From NCBI GenBank assembly GCA_020736575.1, contig JAGPYM010000093.1, positions 1 through 64,000 on the forward strand: DNA of 64,000 bases. Reading direction: 5' to 3'. A program made the position numbers and the translations under genes. Position 1 is the first letter of the stretch; each line of letters opens with the position of its first letter. Source of the stretch: Thelonectria olida (Eukaryota; Ascomycota; Sordariomycetes; Hypocreales; Nectriaceae). Below, piece by piece: positions 7,861 through 19,300 of this stretch. The notes under the pieces are model-generated. The model was given only the letters and a program-made list of their open reading frames with translations, did no database searches and had not been told where the DNA came from.

Positions 7861-10800
7861 CACCTCCCTCTCTCCTTAAATATCTTCTTCTTCCCTCTTT
7901 TTCCTTTCTCTCATTCTTTCCCTTAACCCTTATATTTATACCTACTTACCACTTTTTACTATCACTCCTACTACCTTTCCTAACTCTCCTTTATACTCTC
8001 TCTATCCTCTTTCTCTTTTCTTACTTTTTATTTAACTATTTTTACCCTCTTTTACCTCTCTCCTTCCTCTTTATTATCTCCTTTAACCTTTACTATCTCT
8101 TTTAACCTTCCCTATCTATCTTACCTTATTAAAAACTTCCACTTCTACCCTAATCTTCTAAAATACCTTTAACCCTTATTATAAACCACTACCCTTAACC
8201 CTTATATGCCTACTCTCCTTAAACCCCTATACTACCCTTCTTAACCTAATATTATATATTAACTCCTGTTAATAAACTACTTCCCTTTCCTTCTTTTAAC
8301 TTTTAAACTTTTAACTCTTATAAACTTAACTAACCTCCTTTTAATACCCTTTCTACTCTTTTTTTTTTCTTTTTCCTTTCTTTTCTCTTCTTTCCTACTT
8401 CCTTTCCCTCTTTTTAATTCCTTTTCCTCTTTAAACCCCTTCTGTTTTCCTCTTTTTCCCTTTCTATCTATTAACTCTACTAACTATACCTAACTTTACT
8501 ACCTTTCTTACCTTTTTTCTTACTACTTCCCCGAACCCTTTTATAAACCCTCTATCTTTTCTTTTTTAATTTATACTCTATTATAATTTTACTCTTTCTT
8601 CTTACTCTTTTATTATTATACTTTTAAATATATTAAACTTATAACCTCTACTTTTAACTTTACCCTTTTACCCTTCTATACCTTGCCTTTAAAATATACT
8701 AACCCTAACTTTTTACAACTAACCAACCCCTAAACCTTTACTATAATCCATCTTTCTTCCTTTTATTCTCTCTAATTTGATTTTACTTTCTTACTCTCTC
8801 TCCTCTCCTTTCTAACTCTTTCCTAACCCCCTCTTCCTTTCCTACTCTACCTTTTTACTTAACTATACCTTTTACTTTTCCCTTCTTACTCTCTTACTTA
8901 CTTTTTTTCTTTTTGCCTTTCTTTTTCCTTACTTCCTTCTATTACTTTTCCTCCTTATACTCTCTCTCTCCTCCCTTTAAAACCCTTATGCTCTTATTAA
9001 AACTTTTTTAATACTTTTATAATCTTACTTTTTTAAAACCTGCCTTTTTTATAACCTGCCTTTTTTATAACCTGCCTTTTTTATAACCTGCCTTTTTTAT
9101 AACCTGCCTTTTTTATAACCTGCCTTTTTTATAACCTGCCTTTTTTATAACCTGCCTTTTTTATAACCTGCCTTTTTTATAACCTGCCTTTTTTATAACC
9201 TTTTTACTTTTATAAAAATCCCTCTTTTTCTTACCCTTCTCTTATAACTACTACCCTCTTTTAACTTTTACTTTTACTTCCGCCCTATCTTCTCTTTCTA
9301 CTTTATATAATTAAACTCTCCCCTTACCTCTGCTTGCTAATGCTCTAATTTCTCTTTTCTTTTTTTCCTAATTTTATACTATTAACTTACTATAAATAAC
9401 TTATTTTAAAATAACCTAACTTTAACTAACCTTCCTACCCTATATTTAATAACCATTTTCTTTACCACTTACTTCCCTCCCTTTTATAACCATAAACTAA
9501 TTGCAAATAAACTTTCTTATTCTACTACTACCCTATTAATAATTACTTCCACCCCCCTAATTATTTTAACTATTACTAACCCTAACCTTTATAACTGCCA
9601 TACTGGCACCCTATCTTCCTACTCGCCCCCTTGCTACTACTTCTTACTTGTCCTTTCGCCCTTTTCGCTCTTTCTTCTCACTATTCTAACTCTTTTATAC
9701 TCCTGCTTATTACTTTAACTCTCGCCCTTGCAAATACCTCAAAACTCTTTATAAATAACTTACTAACTTCCTATACCCATCCCGCTCCCTTTTCTTGCCT
9801 CCCTCCCTTCCTCCCTCTTTCCTTCCTTCCCCTTACCTAACCTAACCCTATACCTTCTTCTACTCTTCCTAACTAATATCCTACTCTTTTTAACCCTCTT
9901 CTTATTACTTTCCTTTTATTCACTTTATGCCCTAATAAACTACCATACTTTCTTACTTTTCCTCCACTACCTCCCTCCCCTCTAATAACTTCTCTTTAAA
10001 CTGCACTCTTCCATATATACCTACTTTTCTATAACCCCCCTCTTCTTTTAAATACTCACCCTATAATACCCTTTCCCTACTATTAAAACTCGTCAAACTC
10101 ATCCTCTCTACTTGACTAAACCTTTTATTTTAATACTATTACGCCTTCTCCTCTCTTTTATCTGTTCGCACTTTGTAAATATATCCTCCTTTAATTCCAC
10201 CCCTTAACTTAAATTTAACTCTTTGTTTCCTTACCTCCGAAAACTGCTTATAACTCAAATAATAATAATGATCCTTTTAAATAATTCTCTCTTTTGCTGT
10301 CCTAACCTCCCTCCGCCCCTAACCCTAATAATAAATATAACTCGTCCTAACCTTAATAACTATTTCTTCTGCTTATTTTTTATATATTCGCCTGTCTTTA
10401 CCGCCCACCTTGCCCTTCCTGCCCTATGCCCATCCATATTAAACCAATCTTCCATTCTCCCAAAACTTCCACTGCTCTCAATAACCCCTCTTGCCCTCTT
10501 GCCCTCTTACCGCTTTCTCTTTTACTTTCCAAAACTCTATCTCCCTCCTTCTTCCGCTACCGCCGTTCTTCTTCCCCGACCCGTTTACATACTTACCCTC
10601 TTCCACACCCTCTTCTGTCCCAACTGATCATCCAAACTATCTGTCTACCCAATAATACTATCCCGCTCTATATTCCTCGTCTAACTCGCCTTCTTCCCTT
10701 TACACCTCCTATTACCTACCTAACTTATAATAACTACTCCCCCTACCCAATCTACCCCACAACTCTACTCATTCTCTACGCATCCTTCCTACTTTCCCAC

Positions 10801-12728
10801 CTGATCCGAAACCCTTTTCCTATAACAATTCTCACTCCTCTTTAACCTCTCTCCTCTCTGTTTCTGGCCCTAAACTACTAACCTTTTCCTTTCCCTTCCC
10901 TACACCTCCTAAAACCGTCCCTATAATATCCTTTTTTTTTTTTTTTTTTCTTGCCTTATTCCTTCCTCTCTCTGCCCCTCTACCTCTTACCAACCTTGCT
11001 ACCCCGTCTACAACCACTATCACCACACGTGCTCCTTTTCTTGTCCTTCTCTGCCCCTTTCACCCTTCCCCTTCCCTTCTAATAACGTTTTGCTTATAAT
11101 CCCTCTTAATACTCAAATTCTTCTTACCCTTTAACTGTCATTATTCTCTCGCTGATATTCCTATCGTCTGTTCATGACCCTACACTCAACTACTCACCAT
11201 ACCCCTTCTAAAAATCCCTAACCCTAACCACAAACACACTTGCCCTTTCATAACCTCCTATATAACTACCGTTATTTCGAAAAACCCTCTTTTAACTAAC
11301 CGTGCACAACTACCGGGAAACTACCCACCTCATAATTATATATATTGCTTTCCAATCTTTATATAATCTTATATCATTTCTTTTTAACCCCCTATTACTA
11401 TATTTCCTCTTGCCTATTAACAATACATTACTCTCTTTACTCATGTAATAACTCCTTTCCTGCCTGCGCCTCTGCAAACCATAACTGACCACCTGCTTAT
11501 ATTTGTTACTTTATACCCTTTCCTTACCCTGTACTAATATACCCGTACCATTAATGCGACCCTATATACTAACCTAAACCTATACCCCTATACTATACGA
11601 TCTCGCAATATTAAATATTATGTTTAATTTCATTATAACGGTTCCTATACTTGTTTCCTAATCTAATATATACTCTAATTACCCAGCGCGTAAATAAACA
11701 ACCTATGTTTAAATAAACCTCGCTTAATTTAAACCTCCCCCAACCCGACTTATTTTAAACAACCCCACACACACACCCGGCCCCATGATTGCCCCCATGT
11801 GCCACCTCCCGACCTATATTTAATATAAACCCATTCTAATATTCACCCCTACTTATAACTCACTACCCTAATCATCCATATATTATTATTGTCTATATCC
11901 TCCCTTTAAAATCGAAACTACTTTAACCCCCCGCAACTTTCCCAATCTATTTTACCCTATCCCAATTCTCCTCTCTTAATCCCATCTCTTCCACTATTTT
12001 ATAAAAATAATAACACATCCGACATAACCTATTCGTCCCTAACCCTACCTACTTAATATATCCTCCTAACCATATATACAACATCTCATCATCTCTGCCC
12101 TATATACACCCGTCCTCCTTCATTAACTTCCTTCTCCAACTTTACCTTCGCTTCGCCCGTATACATTATAAATACTCCCGAAATACCCTTGCTAACATCC
12201 TGTCATATTAACATTCCCCTCCGCTCACCCGCACAAACCGACCTCCATCATTATCCTTTGCTCGCCATCGACTGCATATCCGCTGCGACAACCCACAATC
12301 GAAACATGCTGCAAAATTATTAAATCCCCCCTTCCTGCACATCCCCTTATCCCTCTCTTTGATCCCAACCTGCGCTGCCCACCGTTCCTCATCCTCATCT
12401 CGCCTTGGACACGATTCGGACTTATGTTCCTACTGTTCTCGCCCCTTTCGGTCGACACAACTCCCCGTCTACATTTCTAACTGCTCGATGTAATATTCCA
12501 CTTCATCTGCTTGCTTTATTCGAATTGTGCCGCCTATTACTGCGTCCCGAACCACTTTTTTTATTCTCCCCTATTATCTCGCCGTTCTCTATCTTTTCCT
12601 CACCCTCCATGCTCTCTATCTCTACCTCCTCATATAATGCATTCTCTATATGCTTTCATGCTTATTTAATTCCTAATTGTCGGGACTTATAACTTTATCT
12701 TGCGTGGAACCCTAACCCTTTAAAATTC
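7861..12728. other. Gene-poor subtelomeric tract with a G-depleted + strand
   Basis: The + strand is made of C, T and A, and G is very rare between about 7460 and 9590; whole 60-base lines contain none. G becomes more common towards 12 kb. Several long open frames exist on both strands, but their translations are low-complexity Leu/Pro/Thr/Ser or Arg/Glu strings expected from composition. I see no domain, no convincing splice pattern and no RNA gene. Apart from one 16-bp tandem array the tract holds nothing I can name. Confidence 0.7.
9039..9198 (+). repeat. 16-bp tandem repeat, exactly ten units
   Basis: The unit is CCTGCCTTTTTTATAA. Starts are at 9039 plus multiples of 16 up to 9183. The units are perfect apart from one base at the end of the first, where ATAA reads AAAA in the preceding half unit. 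Each unit supplies the only G in this region. The uniformity suggests recent expansion. Confidence 0.95.
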
Positions 12729-13644
12729 CTACCGACCGTTTAACCGGGTGACTACTTGACATATCCGGCTTGCCTGTATCCCTCCTCCTGCCCTTCCTCC
12801 CCATTCTACTAACCCCCCCAACCACTCATACAACTTGGCCATCTGGTTGCCTTTATATATATCAATCCCATCCCTCTCCATCATCTTTCCAACCTTCTCT
12901 GCCCATGAATCAACTGCCTGCACCCTCTGCGCCACGAATATACGGACTAATAACCCGTTATACTGACAACGCCCCCCCCTTACCCTCTTGAACAACCTCC
13001 CATCGTCGCTTGCGGCCTCCCACTGCTTGCAAATGGCTTGCGGCAACCCGCACTCATAACATGCCGAAAACTTCGCAAACTGTTTCTTCGCAAACATCTC
13101 GTCCTGCACGGCCTCAATGCCCTGCTTCATATTGTCCCATATCTTCAACCCCTTTTGTGGACACTCGTCCATACTGTGGTATGCCTCATCCCGACCATCG
13201 ATCCTGCATACCATACAACATCCATCCCATTCTGCCAATATATCCTCAAACTCGCTTACCTCTCGGGACTCCCGCATCACCTGCAATATCCTCTCCGTTT
13301 CGACTTGTCGGATTATCCGCTGGCTCCGTTGATAATCCGCCTCGGCCGCCTCCTCTTCTTCTTGCTCTCCTCGTATTCCCTCTTTCTCCTCATCGTCAAA
13401 CTCGAATCCGTCCATCTCGGCCAATTCTCGTACATCCCTCTCGACCTGTTGCTGATAACATACATCACACACCTCCTCTCCCTCTATGCACCCGAATCGT
13501 TCCATGCTACCATCCATCTCTCGATCCAACACCTCTCGCCGACAACACTTTCCCTCTGCAAACTCCACTACATCATCGTCCCACGCCCACTGCGCCTCTT
13601 CCCTCTCTCTCTCATGCTGCCGCTGCCGCTGCTGCTTTGTCGTT

Positions 13645-13702
<58 letters not shown>

Positions 13703-16004
13703 TATCGGCCGCATTCGTCTCCCGGGCCTTCTTGGCCCTTGCCTCCAACTGCTGATCCAACCACGAACGGCGTATGACCACGATCGACTCGCTCCTTTGC
13801 CCGTCCCTCCCTCCTCGCCCGCTCTCCTGTGACAAATTCACCAACTGTCGCGGTATTCCGGCATGAACGACCAACCGGACGTTGGGATCGTCAATTCCCA
13901 TCCCTAACGCATTCGTGGCCGCGATCCATCCCGACTCGCCTCCCTCGCTGCTCCTCCACGCCTCGATCCGTCGGGCCTTTTCGTCTGCATTGCCGGCCCC
14001 TCGCCAATATGCCATGCATCCCAATATCGCACCGATCCTCTCCACTCGCTTGATCGTGCCGCCGTATATTATGACCTTGCCGTGCTCGTGTGCGGCCGTC
14101 CACGCCCGGACGATCTCGCACACCCGCTGCTCCACGGCATCGTCTTCCTCGCCTTCCTCCTCTCCCTCCTGGTTAACCCTGACCCTGTATTCTCTCTTTC
14201 GGCCGGTCTTTGTTGTCTTCTTTGCCGTCGGGCCGCCCTGGTTCCCGTCCTCGATGATGTCTACCCTGTATTGGATATTTCGCCGTGTTGTTGCCTCGCG
14301 GAACATCCGCACCCGGTCCGGGTTGAACTTCAATTCCTTGAATAACGCCTTCTCCTGCGTCGGCTTCAACGTGGCCGTCAAACACACCACTGGCACGCCA
14401 AAATCCTGCAACGTCTCCCCTAACCGGCCGATTTGTGGTCGGAATGTCTTGCTGTACTGCAATATTGTATGACACTCGTCCACCACGACCCGGTCCAACC
14501 TCTGCTGCCCGTGCATGCGCTCGACGAATATCCGGAACCCCTTGGTGACGGCCGACTCGGGCGTTACGAACACTAACGATGCCGCTCGCTGGACCCCTCG
14601 GCTGGTCCATACGTATGCGTCGATGCCCATCTTGGCACACCGCGCATCCATGTCGTTCTGCAACGCTACCAACGGCGTGATCACAATCGTCATGCCGTCG
14701 GGCACGCAAAACGCCGGCAACATGAACGTTAAACTCTTGCCGCCCCCCGTTGGTGTGATTTGGACAATCGGCCACTCCCCTCGTGCCACCGCCCGGATCA
14801 CGGGCTCCTGCAACCCACGGAACTCGGCCGCGGGCCCCATCATCTGCTTCAACTGACCCCGGACGTCCATGCGGTGCAACTTACCGAACCGCTTGCGCTG
14901 CATCTCCTCCCGCTCGGCATCAAAAATGGACCGGACCCGCTTGACGCCGGCCCCTAACCCTCGCTCGATCCGGTCCTCCGCCCCGAACCCGAAAAACCGG
15001 TGCCACTGCATGCTGACCTTGCGGAATTGCTCTCGGCTGCGCATTGTGCCCAACTCCCCCTGTCCAAATAACCGCGCGTAAATCAACCCGGCAATGTGTG
15101 ACCCGTGCCCGGCCTGCAAATCGTGAATGCTGTCGACTAAACTGCTGTCCCCATTGTCATCATCGTCGAATTCGTCGCCGCTGTCGCTGCCGTTGGGTCC
15201 GAACACCTTGTTGAAATATCGATTGGAAATCCCAATCGCGATGTGCCTCCACGCACTGATGTTCAACTCTTGACCCGAAAACTGCGTGCTGTACTGCTGC
15301 ATCACTCGTCGTGCTCGATCGCTCGTCCATTTGCATTCTCGAAACCACTCCATGAATGCGGCTTCCTCCTCCCTTTCTTGTTCTTCATCTGTCTCTTCCT
15401 TCGTGCCAGTCTTCTCCTGTTCCTTCTTGACCCGGATCTGTCGGATTTTCTTCTCCTTTCCTCCATCGCCGCTCACCACCTCGTCCGCCCATAAAAATGC
15501 ACTCCTGCTCCGTTTCTGTTTGATCCTACCTTGAACGGCCTGCCAAATTGGCAATACCAACCACATGTACCACACCAACAACTCCCCTACCTTTCGCGGC
15601 AAATATCGGTGGATGATCTTGATATTGCCGGACTTGCGGAAACCCTTGTGGTACATGGTGACGAAACACACCATCCCCTCGTGGATAAAAATGTTCCGCA
15701 CTCCGGCGTTCATCGTGTTCCACATTCGCAATCCCAAAATCTCGCTGGATCGCGCCGGTTGGCCCCCTGTCATGTGCATCAACATGAATAACCGCTCCAT
15801 GAACTGGTTGGCCGTCTGCCCGTATGACTGCACCGCCCTGGTCTGGAATAGTTTCCCGTCCGCCCTCTCGTTGTCGATCCAAACCTTGCGCCGTGCCTGC
15901 CCCTGCCCCTGGGCCTGGGTGTCACCGATCCGTCGCATCACCCAACTCTGCCCAGTCTTCACCCACTCGCGGTTGCGCTCGTCGGCCAAAAACGAATAAT
16001 TCAT
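12729..16004 (-). CDS. Telomere-linked RecQ-family helicase with an N-terminal tyrosine-recombinase-like domain (1091 aa from this ATG)
   Basis: Residues 395-745 form a RecQ-type DNA helicase. They show Walker A GGGKS (421-424, K423), DECH (509-512), a TAT motif (543-545) and motif VI QESGRGGRDG (726-735). A RecQ zinc site follows (C820, C821, C839, C846, C849). Residues 70-312 resemble a tyrosine recombinase: box I TGGQPARSSEILGL (R85, E88), K120 after a YH pair, WRHIAI (R253, H254) and GH-x8-Y (H300, Y309). An acidic insert (273-288) separates the last two boxes. A Thr run (768-789) and a C-terminal Cys/His module (930-992, RCQY at 1012-1015) follow. Subtelomeric position and helicase type match fungal telomere-linked helicases (TLH). 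No OrsD domain precedes it. The frame stays open upstream to a stop at 16188 without another ATG, so the start may be an internal Met after an unseen splice. The recombinase assignment is my inference. Confidence 0.87.
13638..13703 (-). repeat. Trinucleotide repeat (ACN on the coding strand) coding for polythreonine
   Basis: On the + strand this reads as GTC/GTT/GCC-type triplets. In the helicase it encodes a run of Thr with a few Ala between the motor and its zinc site (residues 768-789). Its length is likely to vary between strains. Confidence 0.85.
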
Positions 16005-16301
16005 CCGGTCCTCGCTGCGACCTAACCTGTCGGTTGTTGACGCTTGAATGAACGGGATCGGGTCGATTGTGGGCGGCGGCTTCGGCCATACAGCTCTTTC
16101 TAGTTCTAAATTATCCCCGGGATATTCTGGACTTGCTTGGCAATCTCTCTCCTCGCTGTCGCCTTCATATCTATAGAGGTCGTTATTTTATCTGCCCCCT
16201 TTTCTTTCTGTATGTCAAGGCCATTGGATCCACAACTGCATTCGCATGCAGCTAGGATGGATTTGCTTCTATATCTGCTGCCTAGCTACCGTAGTATCAC
16301 C
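16005..16301. other. Spacer between the two TLH-like genes, with open frame leading into the helicase
   Basis: On the minus strand the helicase frame is open from the TAA at 16188-16190 to the ATG at 16004 but has no ATG. This stretch encodes DPIPFIQAS about 17 codons before the ATG, which resembles the start of the neighbouring protein (MDPIPIASAK). It may be a remnant of a shared N-terminus or an unrecognised exon. The OrsD gene stop is at 16302-16304. Confidence 0.5.
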
Positions 16302-19300
16302 TTAGCCTCTCATATCATCCCAAACCATTCGCGACCACCATCTTAACTGCCTCATTATTTCGGAAGCCTCCATACCGCCTACTATAATCTTCTCCCCCAG
16401 CCACACAGCTACCCCCTCTCCGTCAAAATCGTTCAAACCCTCATCCGCCATACTCTCCATCAGCTCTATCCGAAACTTGGAATTCTTACAGTGGAAGAAA
16501 CCGATGGCGGTATCGTAAGCTTGTCGTCCATACTGGCAGCGGACCCTTGCATCTCGCTCCCATTCCCCAGATGCGCTCTGTGCCCATGCCTCGCAAACTT
16601 CCCGGGGAAGAGCACAACCTTGACAGCCCCCACGAGCCCGCATGCCTTCTTCGTATATAGCTTCTGCCAACTCTGTCTTTAGGGTCTGCTTCCCACCAAA
16701 CGGGCATTGCCGCAGAGTATGCTCAATTTGTGGCCCTCTTACCCCTCGACCTGCACAGAGGCTACATTTGCCCGCCCACCAGTCCATCACAGTCCTCCAC
16801 TCCGCGGCCTCATTACTATCGCCCCAGGACATTTCCAGGCTGGGAATGCCGGAAGGTTGCTCTTCACTAGGACCAGAGGAAATGGCATGGTCCTGATCGG
16901 CTCGTCGATCTGCCTGCTGAGGACTACGGAGATGTAGCTCAAACGCAGTCACAAGTACGTCAAAGACTACAAGGAGCTGTGGTACCCAGGTCTCTCCATG
17001 GGGAACCTTGCGTTCGAACCATTCGACAGCCTGACTCCCTATAGTCAGATCCACGTCATTCTTTCTGGATATGAAAGTGGTCAATGCCTTGCCGAGGATT
17101 TGCTCGTCAAACGCACAAAGAGCGGCAATCGCCCTTCGTATGGCTGGCTTATTACCGCAGAGGCCGTCCGAATCGGTTGCTGACGTGTATGTCTGTCTCC
17201 AACGATCCTTCTCTTCCTCGGTGCTCGCAGAAGATACCCGAAGTCCTATGGCCACGTCCTCGCATATCTGATCGGTCTCAATGCAGAGGCTACAGTTACC
17301 GCGGGCCCGTATAAATCGGTCAAGACGCAGAGTCTCTAGCCAACCGAGTAGTCGCTGAGCCACTTCGGAACCCACAGTGGTGCAATCGTCGAGGTTGTGA
17401 TCCAAGCCCATACCGCCGCGGACGTAACAAAGCTGACAACCAACGGTACCCCATTTCTCTAATTGTTCACCTAAACTCCACAACTTGGTCTTCGCTCGAA
17501 GTAGGTTCTTATCATCGCTGAACCCAACCCGAATGCCAAGGTGGTCGAGTACGGCCTGTCGCCTAACCATCGCGCTGGAGGTGGCAATGTCACCGGGGTG
17601 CCCAAACAGTGGCCGGTGACTCCAATCATCATCGTTGAGAGACTGATCTCGCACGTCTTGACTTGTAAAGTTTACCGGGAGAGTTCGCCTTCGCTTTGGA
17701 GGTGGCACTGTATCTTTCGATCCACGCAGTTGATAATTTGACCTCTTCGTGGAGCCGTTGTGGCGATGTCTGACTTCATCCTGAGCGTTCTGTTCCTGAT
17801 ATTGCCGCCGAGGCTCGCGCTCGAACGCTTCTATATCGTCTTGATGGATTATGCTGAGATATTCAGCCCGTTCCCCTCTCTCTCTTGCTTCTGTTTCACT
17901 CTGTCTGTTTTCATCCTCAGGTGGATCTTGACTACTCGACCGTGGCTGTCGTTGTTGTACCGGTATCGCCCACCCAGGCCTAGGTTGACTAGAGCTCAGT
18001 GGTACAGATGGTTCCGCGAGGGAACGGCCCGGAGTGTTTTCTGTAGCCTCCGGGGCCGGAGTTCGGTCTGGAGAAGTCGATGAAGAGGACACCACTACTG
18101 GTGTGCTTACCACTCTGTCTCTGTCCCGCTTCTGACTAGGGGTTGCCTGTATTTCGGATACTGGCATTTCTGCAGTTAGGATCTCTTCCGCCCCCCTGGA
18201 GGTGAGTCTGGGTTGGTGCCCTAGGATTCGCTCGCGGTCGCTATGAACCTGGGCGTTCATTCTCGGTCTAAGTTTGCTGGGCAAGTGGAGAAACTCGTGC
18301 CACCGGAGGGATGCCCATTCATACAGGTCCAGAAGCTGAGGCTGCATCGTGGTTGGGAACGCTCCGTCAAGACCGTAAGTTGACCCACGCTGCAAGGGAC
18401 GATGTCCGCTCTGCCAAGCGAAGACGACGTTTCGATGGGCGTCCTTGCTTCGATCATCGAATCGATTAAACGGCTGGTATACCTCACGCACGTGCTTTTC
18501 GGTTACACCGATGCAGATCTGCCGAAGAAGTCGAGAGTTTACTGCAAACCCCCAGGCCTCTGTCGTTACCTTTCGAATCACATTGGTGAAGCGGCTGGTG
18601 CGCCATGCCTTGCTATTGGAAGATACGGTCTGGGTTCGGAAGAGCAGCGGCGAGGAACTCTGACCCGCCTCGCTTGGGCTGACAATACCGCGCTCCCTGT
18701 CTAACAAATTGATGAAGGGACGGATATAGGCACAATACTTGAAGACGGCTAACGCAAGCTCGGCTGGAAGGAAACGAACGACGACGAATTCTCGGTTGGT
18801 GGAGCTTTTGGCCTTGTGGTGACGGACCACATAGATAATGTAGCCTTTATAGACGTAGAGACCTCTGGGTCCGAGTTCGTCGTTCTCAACCCAGAGGCTG
18901 GAGAGTTCTGGCCATCGTGGCAGCTGGCCGCCAGTCAAGGACATCCCCGTTCCCAAGAGCTCGCGAAAGTCCTCCTCCTTTTTCAGGTATTGGTTGACCT
19001 CTGACCAGTTCCAAGAATTCCCTCGCGAGAGACACCCACTCCGAGCTGTACAAGCACTCCTGAATAAATCGAGATAGGCCGAGGTAAGTTCGTTCTTGGG
19101 GTCCGTCACGAAAGAGTATCCCTTGTCACAGTTGGCCATGTTGTCTTTGATCTTGAGCAGGTCGATGTCAGGCTCGAGCCCGAACATCAAATCGTTACAC
19201 AGGCGATTGGCCTCTCTGATGAGATATGCGGTCAGGGACCTGAACTGCCCCATAGAGACCTCTGCCCCTTGCCCCCAGCTTACCCTCTGGCCGTCGTCGC

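Noticed and set aside
9631..11492. Several open frames of 60-139 codons on both strands of the G-poor tract
   Set aside because: Length is explained by composition (few stops in C/T-rich sequence); no domain, Leu/Pro/Thr or Arg/Glu strings.
12770..15999. Many frames up to 264 codons opposite or out of phase with the helicase
   Set aside because: They overlap the helicase, which has clear motifs; they are shadows.
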